Positions 19,518 to 28,572 of a DNA stretch of 64,000 nucleotides are shown here, one piece after another. The stretch's first letter is position 1. Every line of letters starts with the position of its first letter. A program made the translations under genes and the position numbers. Below the pieces are notes generated by a model that saw only the letters and a program-made list of their open reading frames with translations, was not told the origin of the DNA and made no database searches. The DNA is from an uncultured Bacteroidales bacterium (GTDB taxonomy: Bacteria > Bacteroidota > Bacteroidia > Bacteroidales > Muribaculaceae): NCBI GenBank assembly GCA_902784675.1, contig CACZVR010000001.1, positions 153,719 through 217,718 of the forward strand, given 5' to 3'.

Positions 19518-19970
19518 ATGGTTATCCAACGCATTCAATCTGTTTACTTGCTGATTGCCGTTATCTTGATGGCAATATTCGCATTTTTCCCCGCATTGAC
19601 CTTCACTTTTGGAGACAAAGATTTTGTTTATGGCGCTCTCGAGGCTGGCAAAGTGGGTGTTACTCACATTGACCCCTTGATGCTCACGCTCACTATCCTC
19701 ATTGCTGTGTTCGCTTTGATTGACATCTTCCTGTTCAAGAACCTGCAGCGACAGATGACTTTCTGCTTCACGACCATCATCATCGGTCTCGCTATGCTCA
19801 TCGCCATTGCCGTTGTGGCCTTCATCATTCAGGGCCGTGTGGGAATCAACAACATGATGCCTCATTGGGCTCTGCTGTTCCCGTTGTTTTCCATCATTTT
19901 CCTGATGCTAGCCCACAAGGCCATGTCACGCGACAAGAAAGCCCTGCGTGATTCAGACCGCCTCAGGTAA
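19518..19970 (+). CDS. DUF4293 family integral membrane protein
   Basis: This 150-residue membrane protein opens with MVIQRIQSVYLLIAVILM, a signature I recognise from the Bacteroidota-specific DUF4293 family. Four hydrophobic segments (about residues 7-27, 50-70, 78-102 and 112-134) predict four membrane helices, followed by a short basic tail. No enzymatic motif is visible and the family function is unknown. It stands 80 bases upstream of nhaD in the same direction and may share its transcript. Confidence 0.85.
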   Translation: MVIQRIQSVYLLIAVILMAIFAFFPALTFTFGDKDFVYGALEAGKVGVTHIDPLMLTLTILIAVFALIDIFLFKNLQRQMTFCFTTIIIGLAMLIAIAVVAFIIQGRVGINNMMPHWALLFPLFSIIFLMLAHKAMSRDKKALRDSDRLR

Positions 19971-20050
19971 ACCAAAAGATTATTTCGCAATCAATCAACC
20001 GAGTCGCAGTTTTTGCGGCTTAAAAACGGACACCTTACTTCGATATCGCG

Positions 20051-21388
20051 ATGATTCCTGCAATGATCATCATATTTGTGCTCGGTTATGTACTGATCAC
20101 ACTTGAGCATCCTCTTCACATGAACAAAGCCACTTTTGCTTTGCTCACATGTGGTATATTGTGGACTATCTACGCTCTCATGGGCCACGATCCTGACATG
20201 CACGAGGCAATCGTCATGCAATTGGGTGACGCTTGCGAGATTGTGGTGTTCCTTATCGGTGCCATGACCATTGTTGAGATCATTGACCGCTATGGGGGCT
20301 TCTCGTTCATCACCGAGCACATCAATGCCAAGAGCAAGAGGCACTTGCTGTGGATTATCTGTTCGCTCTCGTTTGTCATGTCGGCCGTGCTCGACAACAT
20401 GACGACAACCATCATCATGGTGATGATGTTGCGTCGCCTCCTCAGCGACCAGAAAGATCGTTGGTTGTTCGCTGGCATGATCGTTATCGCGGCCAATGCC
20501 GGTGGTGCGTTCTCGCCCATTGGTGACGTCACCACCATCATGTTGTGGATGGACGAGAAAGTATCTTCGGTCGGCCTGATCATCAATCTGCTTCTGCCCA
20601 GCATTGTGGCGATGGTGATTCCAGTGTTTATCGCACAGTATTTCCTCAAGGAGGGCCGACTGCAAGTCATCACCCGCCTTGCTGACAGGAATCCCGATTT
20701 GCACGAACGCCATCCTCACTTGAGCAAGGCGATGCTTATCATCGGTGTCGCTGGTCTGTTGTTCGTTCCCATTTTCAAAACCGTTACCGGGCTGCCTCCT
20801 TTCATGGGCATCCTGGTGTCGCTGGGTGTGATTTGGGGTGTCACCGAATTCTGGGTTAAACATTTCAAGATTGACTCCAAGATGGGTGGACGCGTTTCAT
20901 CGGCCTTGCACACCATTGATATGCCCACCATTCTTTTCTTCTTGGGCATCCTCATGGCAGTGTCGGCACTTTCGCAAGTGGGCATTTTGTCCGAACTTGC
21001 CCAGGGCATGAACAAGAATCTGCATGAGCCTGTGCTCATGACCTCTATCATTGGCGCCCTGTCGTCCATCGTTGATAACGTGCCTCTGGTATCGGCTTGC
21101 ATCAAGATGTTTGAGAACATGGCACCCGCGGGAACCGTTGACCCCTATCTACTCACATTTGTTGAGGATGGCCTTTTCTGGCACTTGCTCACCTTCTGCG
21201 CCGGTGTGGGTGGTTCACTGCTGATTATCGGCTCGGCTGCCGGTGTTGTGGCTATGGGTATCGAGAAAATCCAGTTCTTCTGGTATCTCAAGAACATCAC
21301 TTGGCTTGCCCTTATCGGTTATATCGCCGGCATCGCCATTATCTATCTGGAGAGCCTGTTGCCGTTCTTCATGCAAGTGGGAGGTTAG
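20051..21388 (+). CDS. nhaD: NhaD-type Na+/H+ antiporter
   Basis: This 445-residue polytopic protein of the ion-transporter (ArsB/NhaD) superfamily exchanges Na+ for H+ across the inner membrane. About eleven to twelve hydrophobic segments are visible. Conserved family stretches include VLDNMTTTIIMV, NAGGAFSPIGDVTTIMLW and SSIVDNVPLVSA, which carry the charged or polar residues in helices expected for cation transport. The length is near the family norm. A strong hairpin downstream ends the transcript. The cation is inferred from the family. Confidence 0.9.
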   Translation: MIPAMIIIFVLGYVLITLEHPLHMNKATFALLTCGILWTIYALMGHDPDMHEAIVMQLGDACEIVVFLIGAMTIVEIIDRYGGFSFITEHINAKSKRHLLWIICSLSFVMSAVLDNMTTTIIMVMMLRRLLSDQKDRWLFAGMIVIAANAGGAFSPIGDVTTIMLWMDEKVSSVGLIINLLLPSIVAMVIPVFIAQYFLKEGRLQVITRLADRNPDLHERHPHLSKAMLIIGVAGLLFVPIFKTVTGLPPFMGILVSLGVIWGVTEFWVKHFKIDSKMGGRVSSALHTIDMPTILFFLGILMAVSALSQVGILSELAQGMNKNLHEPVLMTSIIGALSSIVDNVPLVSACIKMFENMAPAGTVDPYLLTFVEDGLFWHLLTFCAGVGGSLLIIGSAAGVVAMGIEKIQFFWYLKNITWLALIGYIAGIAIIYLESLLPFFMQVGG

Positions 21389-21411
21389 CAATCCCCGACT
21401 TATTAAGACAA

Positions 21412-21448
21412 ACAAAATCCCGCCGCAAACGATGTGACGGGATTTTGT
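21412..21448. terminator. Bidirectional terminator between nhaD and the GH20 gene
   Basis: An 11-bp stem (21412-21422 with 21438-21448) with a 15-base loop carries A- and T-rich arms and a TTTTT run downstream. It sits between convergent genes and can serve both strands. Confidence 0.82.
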
Positions 21449-21476
21449 GTTTTTACTCTACCGAGGACAGTTTATA

Positions 21477-23144
21477 TCATTGATTAGGCTGGTCCTCATC
21501 TTCTTCATGCACGAGGCTTTTAGCACGATAGGTCCAGCCGTAATGCTTATAGATTTCAGCTAAACGCGGCAGGCGTGCTTTGAAATCTTGGTAATCCTTC
21601 TGCTCTGATGGCAACCATTGCACTTCGGCGAGAGCGGCCATGCGGGGCAGCACCTGATACTGGATTTGTGGCTCGCAAGTGATGTATTCGGTCCACACAT
21701 TGGCTTGCACGCCGATAATGTGGCTACGCTTGTCGGCAGGAAGGTCGGCGGCGACAGGCTCAAAGTCATAGACCTTTTTGAGCGTATTGCAACCGCCAAA
21801 GGCCATCGGTTCATTCCAAGTCTTGCTGGTCTGGTAGTAGTCAAAGTATAAGGGTCCAACAGGTGTCATGATCACGTCATGCCCCAGATTGGCACCTTCG
21901 GCACCAGGTTCTGCTCCTCTCCACGACATGATGGTCGCCGAAGTGTTTACGTCGCAGCCCAACAGTTCATCCCAGCCGATGATGCGTCGCCCGTGTTCGG
22001 TGAGGTATTGCTGCACTTGCGTCGTGAACCAGCCTTGCAAGAGCGCCTCGGCACTCTGCTTGTCATTAGCCTTGAGACCCAGGTCACGGATGCGTTGCTG
22101 GCACAGCGGGCATTCCTGCCAGCGCACACGAGGCGATTCGTCACCGCCGATGTGGATATACTCACTGGGGAAGAGTTGTATCACCTCGTCGAGGACATCC
22201 TTGACAAACTGGAGCGTATGGTCTTTACCCACGCACAGGATATCATCGGTCACGCCCCACAGGGTCCACACTTCATAAGGACCTCCTGTGCATCCCAACT
22301 CGGGATAGGCGGTCATGGCTGCCACCATGTGGCCGGGCATGTCAATTTCAGGGATAATGGTGATATAGCGATCGGCAGCATAGCGGACGATGTCACGAAT
22401 TTCCTCTTGCGTGTAGAATCCGCCATAACGGATACCGTCGTTAACCGGAGAATTGTGACCCAGGGTAGTGCCGTTGCGCCAGCCTCCCACCTCGGTCAAG
22501 CGGGGATATTTCTTGATTTCCACACGCCAACCCTGGTCATCGGTCAGGTGCCAGTGCAGACGGTTCATGCCATGCAAAGCCAACAGGTCAATATAGCGCT
22601 TTACCGTCGAGACAGGGAAGAAGTGACGCACACAGTCCAAGTGCATCCCGCGATAGGAGAAACGCGGATTTGAAACCACCTGAGCCGCGGGCAAGTTGAT
22701 TGCTGTTGCCTGACCCACAGGAATTGATTTGCGCAAGGTCTGAATGCCATGGAAGACGCCCGCGGCAGTCTTGCCACAAATTTCGACACTTCTTGCCGTC
22801 ACAGTGATGCGATAACCCTCATCACTCTCCATTTTCGGGTCAAAGTGTAGCGTGATGTTGCCCGCACGGTCCTTTTCATTTAATGTGGGACGAGTGCTCA
22901 AGTGCAAACCGGACAAATCCTCGATGTACTCGCTCAGCATGGTTGCATTACGCTCCATATCGCGGTTCCCGGTGGGATAATTCACCAAGCACTGTTCTGT
23001 CAACTTGAAATCAGCGCTCATGATACCGTCAATCCTGTCGGGCAGGGGCACAACGCGATAGTCGGCACGATTGCCCTGTGCCATTGCCGCCGAGGCAAGC
23101 ATCGATGCCGTCAGTAGGCAAAAAATGATTTGTTGTATTTTCAT
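21477..23144 (-). CDS. GH20 beta-N-acetylhexosaminidase, secreted
   Basis: This 555-residue glycoside hydrolase removes terminal beta-linked GlcNAc or GalNAc, as in mucin, N-glycans or chitin oligomers. A Sec signal peptide (MKIQQIIFCLL...AMA) is followed by a GH20 N-terminal alpha/beta domain (about residues 30-150) and the catalytic TIM barrel. The barrel shows the catalytic Asp-Glu pair in HIGGDESP and the substrate segments HWHLTDDQGWR and EIDMPGHM. The ATG at 23144 was chosen over an upstream start because it begins the signal peptide. No SusC/SusD genes are adjacent, so it is not part of a visible polysaccharide utilisation locus. Confidence 0.93.
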   Translation of the reverse strand: MKIQQIIFCLLTASMLASAAMAQGNRADYRVVPLPDRIDGIMSADFKLTEQCLVNYPTGNRDMERNATMLSEYIEDLSGLHLSTRPTLNEKDRAGNITLHFDPKMESDEGYRITVTARSVEICGKTAAGVFHGIQTLRKSIPVGQATAINLPAAQVVSNPRFSYRGMHLDCVRHFFPVSTVKRYIDLLALHGMNRLHWHLTDDQGWRVEIKKYPRLTEVGGWRNGTTLGHNSPVNDGIRYGGFYTQEEIRDIVRYAADRYITIIPEIDMPGHMVAAMTAYPELGCTGGPYEVWTLWGVTDDILCVGKDHTLQFVKDVLDEVIQLFPSEYIHIGGDESPRVRWQECPLCQQRIRDLGLKANDKQSAEALLQGWFTTQVQQYLTEHGRRIIGWDELLGCDVNTSATIMSWRGAEPGAEGANLGHDVIMTPVGPLYFDYYQTSKTWNEPMAFGGCNTLKKVYDFEPVAADLPADKRSHIIGVQANVWTEYITCEPQIQYQVLPRMAALAEVQWLPSEQKDYQDFKARLPRLAEIYKHYGWTYRAKSLVHEEDEDQPNQ

Positions 23145-23167
23145 AATGACGAAATGGTTAGTTTCTG

Positions 23168-23175
23168 CAAATATA
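23168..23175 (-). promoter_or_regulatory. -7 promoter element of the GH20 gene
   Basis: TATATTTG on the minus strand, 24 bases before the ATG, fits TAnnTTTG. No clear TTTG box is found upstream. Confidence 0.45.
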
Positions 23176-23248
23176 CTAATAATGTTCTTTTTGTGCATGA
23201 TTTCATTTCGTTTTTTTCGTCCGTTTCGTCCGCGCATGCACGCCATGC

Positions 23249-23281
23249 AAAACAAAGAGGGCTGAGCATAGCCCAACCCTC
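23249..23281 (-). terminator. Terminator after the M49 peptidase gene
   Basis: On the minus strand a 10-bp stem with two G-U pairs (23257-23266 with 23272-23281) closes a 5-base loop and is followed by TTTGTTTT. Confidence 0.7.
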
Positions 23282-23315
23282 TCGTTGAATCAATAATTTC
23301 CTCCTTCTCGGCAGA

Positions 23316-25313
23316 TTAGTGCGTGAGGGGAGAATAGTCCTGACCGTAGCGCAGCATCTGGTCGATGTAGCCCTCGGTATAGGTTACCTTCACGTCAATC
23401 AGCTTGCCGTTCTTGTCATACACGGGCGTGTAGATGGGATTGACAAAGCCCTTGTAAGGAGCGATGTTCAGACCCTCGTAGCGGGCGAGCACTTCCTTGT
23501 GAATCTCGGGATCAACCTTCACGCCGTAGGTCTCGACGAGCTGGCGTCCGGCCTCATAGTCACCTTCGCTCTTGATGCGCTGCACCTCGGCCAGCAGCTG
23601 GGCGAACAGGTCACGCAGCTTCTCATAGTCGTTGACGCGGACATAGGTCTTGCCGTCGCGCTTCACATACTCGATGACGTTGTCCTTCTTGCCCTGCTGG
23701 TAGCACCACTCGCTGATGAACTTGCGGTTGCGCATGTGGGCCTCCTCGATGTCCTTACCCGGCACGATGCGGGTCAGCTGGGTCATCAGACCATTCATGA
23801 TGTACTTGTAGTACTCGGCCTTATAGACATCGTTGTTGGGGAAGATGCCCAGTTCAACGAGCTTGGGATCGGCCAGGTAATACAGGGCGAACAGGTCGGC
23901 ACGGCCTTCCTCGAGCGATGAGCCATAGGCCTTGAGGGCATCAGGGTCAACACCGGGCAGCAGTTGGCCCGAAGCGTGACCGAGGCACTCGTGCAGGTCG
24001 GTATGCAAAGCGTCAGCCATGTCGAGATACTTCTTCATCAGTTCCACCTCAACGTTGCTGTAGGCAAACTCCTCATTGAAACCGGTACCGGCAGCCACCT
24101 TGTTATAGGCATCGGTAATGTTGTCGATAGACACCGACTTGGAGCCGTGGGCAGCACGAATCCAGTTGCTGTTGGGCAGGTTGATGCCGATGGGGGTTGA
24201 GGGGTAGCTGTCACCAGCCAGGATGGCAGCGGTGATGACCTTGGCGCTCACGCCCTTCACATTTTTCTTCTTGAAGCGGTTATCAACAGGCGAGTTGCTC
24301 TCGAAGTATTGAGCGTTGTCGCTGATGAGCTTGGAACGGCGCGAAGCGGCCTTGTCCTTGAAGTTGACCATACCTTCCCACGAGCCAGTCATGCCCAGGG
24401 GGTCGCCATAGCTCTCGATAAAGCCGTTGATGAAGTCCACATCGCTCTGGGTCTCCTCGGCCCACATGATGCTGTAGTCGTCAAAGGTCTTCAACGAACC
24501 GGTCTGATAGAACTTGATCAACTCGTTGATATAGGCACGCTGACCCTCGTTCTCGGCCACGGTGGCAGCCTTCTGGAGCCAATAGACGATCTTCTCGATG
24601 GCCTTGCTGTAGAGTCCGCCCACCTTGTAAGGCTCCTCTACAATCTTGCCATTGCGTTTCACCACCTTGCAGTTAAGGCCCCATGAAATGGGAGTAAGGT
24701 CGGTGGTGTCTTTCAGGTTGTTGTAGAAATCCTCGACTTCCTGCTGGGTCACGCCCTCATACATGTTGCAGGCCGAGGTCAGAATCAGGTCCTCGCCATC
24801 GGCCTGGTTCACGCGCTTGGCCATGAAGGTGGGGTCAAAGATCACGCGGTCGAGCACTTTCTTCTCTCCGTCACGCTTGTCGGCACCAGGCAGAGCAGCA
24901 AACTGCTTGTCAAAGAAGTTCTTGGAAAACTCAGGAATGAACTTGTCCATCGAGTAGTGGTGATGGATACCGTTGCCAAACCACACCTGTTTCAAGTACT
25001 TGACAAAGGCCTGATAGTCCTTGTCGTTCTTATCACCCTTGTAGTTGCGATAAATGTCCTCCAGCGTTTGTCGCACCATGAGGTTGTACTTGCAGTTCTG
25101 GTCAAAGAGGATGTCGCGGCCATTGAGGGCAGCCTCGGTGAGGTAATAAACCAACTCCTTCTGCTGGAGTGAAAGGTCCTCGAAACCGGGCACCTGATAG
25201 CGAAGCACCTCGATGTCGGCGAAACGGTCCACCGAGTAGTTGAAGTCACTGGTTTGTGCCATAGCGGTAGTTGCTAAAGCCGCCGTGAAGACGGCAAGAA
25301 TCAATTTCTTCAT
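23316..25313 (-). CDS. M49 family dipeptidyl-peptidase III
   Basis: This is a 665-residue zinc metallopeptidase that removes dipeptides from peptide N-termini. The M49 zinc site is visible as HECLGH (in DLHECLGHASGQ, near residue 440) with the second motif EEGRAD about 25 residues later supplying the third ligand. A signal peptide (MKKLILAVFTAALATTAMAQ) indicates export to the periplasm, as in other Bacteroidales members. Orthologues are often mislabelled as dihydrofolate reductase; nothing here supports that. It lies 47 bases downstream of a small lipoprotein gene on the same strand and may share its transcript. Confidence 0.9.
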   Translation of the reverse strand: MKKLILAVFTAALATTAMAQTSDFNYSVDRFADIEVLRYQVPGFEDLSLQQKELVYYLTEAALNGRDILFDQNCKYNLMVRQTLEDIYRNYKGDKNDKDYQAFVKYLKQVWFGNGIHHHYSMDKFIPEFSKNFFDKQFAALPGADKRDGEKKVLDRVIFDPTFMAKRVNQADGEDLILTSACNMYEGVTQQEVEDFYNNLKDTTDLTPISWGLNCKVVKRNGKIVEEPYKVGGLYSKAIEKIVYWLQKAATVAENEGQRAYINELIKFYQTGSLKTFDDYSIMWAEETQSDVDFINGFIESYGDPLGMTGSWEGMVNFKDKAASRRSKLISDNAQYFESNSPVDNRFKKKNVKGVSAKVITAAILAGDSYPSTPIGINLPNSNWIRAAHGSKSVSIDNITDAYNKVAAGTGFNEEFAYSNVEVELMKKYLDMADALHTDLHECLGHASGQLLPGVDPDALKAYGSSLEEGRADLFALYYLADPKLVELGIFPNNDVYKAEYYKYIMNGLMTQLTRIVPGKDIEEAHMRNRKFISEWCYQQGKKDNVIEYVKRDGKTYVRVNDYEKLRDLFAQLLAEVQRIKSEGDYEAGRQLVETYGVKVDPEIHKEVLARYEGLNIAPYKGFVNPIYTPVYDKNGKLIDVKVTYTEGYIDQMLRYGQDYSPLTH

Positions 25314-25360
25314 TGTCGTTGTTGATGATTATGTTCTTTCTGATTAACAGATGAGGAGAT

Positions 25361-25813
25361 TTACTGCTGGGCAATTCCCGAATAGATGATTTTCTTCTTG
25401 TCCATGATGACAATCTTGCCTTCCTTGGCGTTCAGGAGGATGTTTTTGCCATCGGGGGTTTGCATCAGGTAGCTATCACCCTGCTTGCGGCAGTTATTGG
25501 ACTCATAGCTCTGGTCTCCACTAGCGCCCTTGAGTGCTACACGCATGGTGCCATTGGCAAGTTGATCGACCGTCACGTCATATTCCTTGGTCTTGAACTG
25601 GGCCACGTTGTGGTCTTTGCCGTCCTCGGTGGGGCCGACTTTTTCCAACTTCGCAACGCTCTTCATTTTCGAGTCATCGACCTTCTTAACGTCCTTTTCT
25701 ACCTTTTCGATTGCGGCTTCGTCCTTGTTCAATGCCTTATCATCAGCGGGTTTCTTGTTGCATGCGGTCATGGCAACAGCCACAGCTGCACAAATGATTA
25801 AAAACTTTTTCAT
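25361..25813 (-). CDS. Small lipoprotein, function unknown
   Basis: This 150-residue protein has a type II signal peptide with lipobox MTAC (Cys18). A Lys/Asp/Glu-rich spacer (residues 19-55) precedes a compact domain with alternating strands (about residues 70-148), including QMT-type strands around SYLMQTPDGKNILLNAKEGKIVIMD. The domain looks like a small beta-barrel or NlpE/MliC-like fold, but I cannot assign a family. It precedes the M49 peptidase gene on the same strand. Confidence 0.75.
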   Translation of the reverse strand: MKKFLIICAAVAVAMTACNKKPADDKALNKDEAAIEKVEKDVKKVDDSKMKSVAKLEKVGPTEDGKDHNVAQFKTKEYDVTVDQLANGTMRVALKGASGDQSYESNNCRKQGDSYLMQTPDGKNILLNAKEGKIVIMDKKKIIYSGIAQQ

Positions 25814-25891
25814 TGTTGTTTTGATATTAAATTATGATTGTTGATTTTTTGATGTCCGTTATTCAAACCATTTGGATTCTCTATATTGATC

Positions 25892-27073
25892 TCACTCGAC
25901 GTACAGGACCAACCCCTTGAGATATTCACCCTCGGGGTGATAGATGTTGATGGGATGGTCGGCCGGCTGTGTGAGCTGGTGCAGGATGCGCACCTTGCGA
26001 CGCGTTTGTGCCGCTGCGCTGAACACGGCCAGACGGAACTGCTCCTTGTTCACAGCCTGTGAGCAGGAAAAAGTGAACAGAATGCTGCCGGGAGCCATCT
26101 TTTCCAACGCTTTGGCATTGAGGCGACGGTAACCCACCAGGGCATTACGCAGGGCACTCTTGTGTTTGGCAAATGCAGGGGGATCCAAAATGATGAGGTC
26201 ATAGGCATTCGCCCCCATGTTGTCCAGGAACTTGAACGCATCCACGGCAAAAGACTTGTGACGGCCATCCTCGGGAGGGAAGTTAAGCGCCACATTCTCA
26301 TCGGTCAGACGAACCGCCTTGGCCGAGCTGTCCACCGAATGCACCAGTGTGGCACCGCCACGCAGGGCATAGACCGAGAAACCGCCCGTGTAGCAGAACA
26401 TGTTCAACACCCGTTTGCCCTTGCTGTAGTGTTCCAACAAGCTGCGGTTCTCGCGCTGGTCCACAAAGAATCCTGTCTTTTGGCCCTTGAGCCAATCGAC
26501 ATGGAATCGTAGTCCGTTTTCCAAGGCTTCATCGGTTTCCATCTTGCCGATGATATAATCGTTGACAGGGTCCAGATGAGCCTTGTAGGGCAGGGTAGTC
26601 TCGCTCTTGTAATAGACATTGTGCACCCCTGGCAACTGCGTGAGTGAGCGAGCGATGATGTCGCGTGCGAAGTGCATGCCGGGTGAGTGGGCTTGCATCA
26701 CAGCAGTGGGGCCATAGATGTCCACCACAAGTCCAGGAAGGAAGTCGCCCTCGCCGTGTACAAGGCGGAAGGCATTGTTGTCCTCGCGCTGGAGCCCCAA
26801 GGCTTGACGCATGCGCCAGGCATCCATCAAGCGCTTCTCATAAAAAGCCTCGTCAACGGCCGTGTCATCAAAGGTGAGCATCCTCACGGCAATACTCCCG
26901 ATTTGGGAATGACCGTTGCCGATGAGTGTTCCGTCATGAGTATACACCGACACCAGGTCGCCTTCCTCGATAGTGTCGTCGGCCGCGGCAATGGCACCCG
27001 AGAACACCCAGGGATGGAACCGGCGCAAGGAATCCTCCTTGCCACGCTTGAGCGTTACAGTTTTATAGGTCAT
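25892..27073 (-). CDS. rlmI: 23S rRNA (cytosine-C5) methyltransferase, RlmI family
   Basis: This 393-residue SAM-dependent methyltransferase belongs to the RlmI/RlmK type. An N-terminal PUA domain (residues 1-80, KRGKEDSLRRFHPWVFSGAI) binds RNA. The Rossmann-like catalytic domain has the SAM motif NMFCYTGGFSVYALRGGA (about residue 223) and motif IV DLIILDPPAFAKHK. The C-terminal catalytic cysteine of m5C enzymes lies in FSCSQ. The family methylates C1962 of 23S rRNA in E. coli; the same target is inferred here. The gene stands 63 bases after rseP on the same strand. Confidence 0.9.
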   Translation of the reverse strand: MTYKTVTLKRGKEDSLRRFHPWVFSGAIAAADDTIEEGDLVSVYTHDGTLIGNGHSQIGSIAVRMLTFDDTAVDEAFYEKRLMDAWRMRQALGLQREDNNAFRLVHGEGDFLPGLVVDIYGPTAVMQAHSPGMHFARDIIARSLTQLPGVHNVYYKSETTLPYKAHLDPVNDYIIGKMETDEALENGLRFHVDWLKGQKTGFFVDQRENRSLLEHYSKGKRVLNMFCYTGGFSVYALRGGATLVHSVDSSAKAVRLTDENVALNFPPEDGRHKSFAVDAFKFLDNMGANAYDLIILDPPAFAKHKSALRNALVGYRRLNAKALEKMAPGSILFTFSCSQAVNKEQFRLAVFSAAAQTRRKVRILHQLTQPADHPINIYHPEGEYLKGLVLYVE

Positions 27074-27074
27074 T

Positions 27075-27116
27075 TTTTAGTTTTTAGTCCCTAGTCCTTA
27101 GTTTTTAGTTGTTTAG
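27075..27116. repeat. Low-complexity TTTTTAGT word repeat
   Basis: The spacer between rseP and the methyltransferase gene is built of imperfect tandem copies of TTTTTAGT and CCTAGTCC. A comparable block (CTAATCT words) occurs at 31592-31620. Confidence 0.6.
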
Positions 27117-27136
27117 TGGATGATGACACCTAAAGC

Positions 27137-28555
27137 CTATTTAAAGAAGAACCGATAGATGTCGTTACCGTTTGCAAACAAAAGCAATGCTATCAACAGC
27201 ACCATACCCACATACTGAGCCCGCTCCATGAATTGCAGGCTGGGTTTGCGGCGAGTGATGATCTCATACAACAGGAACAACACATGGCCACCGTCCAAGG
27301 CGGGGATGGGCAACACGTTCATCACGGCAAGAATAACCGAGATGAATGCGGTGATGTTCCAGAAGGAAAGCCAGTCCCAAGTATCAGGGAAGATGCTGCC
27401 GATAGTGCCGAAACCTCCCAGGCTTTGGGCTCCCTCGGGCGTGAAGACGAGCTTGAGCTGCTTCACATAGTTCACCATCTTGGTCCAACCCATCTCAATG
27501 CCACGGGGCACAGATTGCAACAGGTTGTAACGGATAATCGTGGGCTTGAATATTTCGGCGGGATCCAATTCCTTAGCGATTCCAATCATGCCCTTGTCAT
27601 CAATAGGCACATTGGTTGCGGTGAGCACCTGGTCGCCACGCTGGAACTTGATGGTCACCGTCTTGCCCTTATACTTCTGCAGCTCTTCCGAGAAACCGAT
27701 GACTTCGGGCGTGGGCACATCATTCACAGCAATCATCCGGTCGCCCTTCTGCAGGCCAGCCTTCTCGGCGCCCATGCGGGGTTGCACCTGATTCACCACC
27801 ACGGGAATGCAGTAAACCATGAACGGTTGTCCCTTCTCGGCATCCTTGTTCACCTTGAAGATGAAGTTCTCGGGTATGTTGATTACGGTATCCTTACCGT
27901 TGCGCTGCACCGTCACCTTGTGGGCAGTGACCATGTCTTGCAAACTCTCGGCATTGGGATGGTCAAGAATCTTGCCATCGGCTTTCAAGGGGATATCACC
28001 ATCTTGGAAGCCAATCTCATGGGCGCTGTCGCAATACATCATACCTTGAGTTGCGTCGGCGAATTTCACGTATTTCTCACCCACGCTGTAGGCGATGCCG
28101 GCATAGATGACAACGGCCAGCAGGAAGTTGAACATCACGCCGCCCAGCATGATGAGCAGGCGCTGCCATGCAGGCTTGCTGCGGAACTCGTAGGGCTTGG
28201 CGGGCTCTTTCAGCGCCTCGGTGTTCATCGATTCGTCAACCATGCCGCTGATGGCACAATAGCCACCCAACGGCAACCAACCGATGCCATACTCGGTGGC
28301 ACGCCACGACTTCTTGTTTTCGTTGGGGTCATTATCACCAGCAACTGCCATTTCATTGCCATGCGAGAACCATTTCAGGTACTTGCCGGGTTTCCACTTG
28401 GCGATGGTGAGCCAGGGATTGAAGAAAAGATAGAATTTTTCTACCCATACTCCGAAAATGCGGGCAAAGAAGTAGTGACCAAATTCATGTATCATCACCA
28501 GAATGCCCAGAGAAAGAATAAGTTCAAGGGCTTTAATCCAAAAAGTAGTGCTCAT
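27137..28555 (-). CDS. rseP: RseP-type site-2 (M50B) membrane protease
   Basis: This 472-residue intramembrane zinc protease cleaves membrane-bound anti-sigma factors and remnant signal peptides. The zinc motif HEFGHYF is in the first helix (about residue 24). A PDZ domain is clear around GLQKGDRMIAVNDVPT, with a more diverged one before it. The third ligand motif NVLPIPALDGGH lies in a C-terminal helix. It follows dxr by 17 bases, a conserved order in Bacteroidota, so the two are one operon. Confidence 0.95.
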   Translation of the reverse strand: MSTTFWIKALELILSLGILVMIHEFGHYFFARIFGVWVEKFYLFFNPWLTIAKWKPGKYLKWFSHGNEMAVAGDNDPNENKKSWRATEYGIGWLPLGGYCAISGMVDESMNTEALKEPAKPYEFRSKPAWQRLLIMLGGVMFNFLLAVVIYAGIAYSVGEKYVKFADATQGMMYCDSAHEIGFQDGDIPLKADGKILDHPNAESLQDMVTAHKVTVQRNGKDTVINIPENFIFKVNKDAEKGQPFMVYCIPVVVNQVQPRMGAEKAGLQKGDRMIAVNDVPTPEVIGFSEELQKYKGKTVTIKFQRGDQVLTATNVPIDDKGMIGIAKELDPAEIFKPTIIRYNLLQSVPRGIEMGWTKMVNYVKQLKLVFTPEGAQSLGGFGTIGSIFPDTWDWLSFWNITAFISVILAVMNVLPIPALDGGHVLFLLYEIITRRKPSLQFMERAQYVGMVLLIALLLFANGNDIYRFFFK

Positions 28556-28572
28556 TATTTAGTTAGTCTCTT

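Noticed and set aside
19990-20040. Terminator between the DUF4293 gene and nhaD
   Set aside because: Only a 4-bp stem around the T-run is possible, too weak to call.
23316-25313. Dihydrofolate reductase label for the M49 peptidase
   Set aside because: Related proteins carry this label in some databases, but the sequence has HECLGH and EEGRAD zinc motifs and a signal peptide and no DHFR motif.
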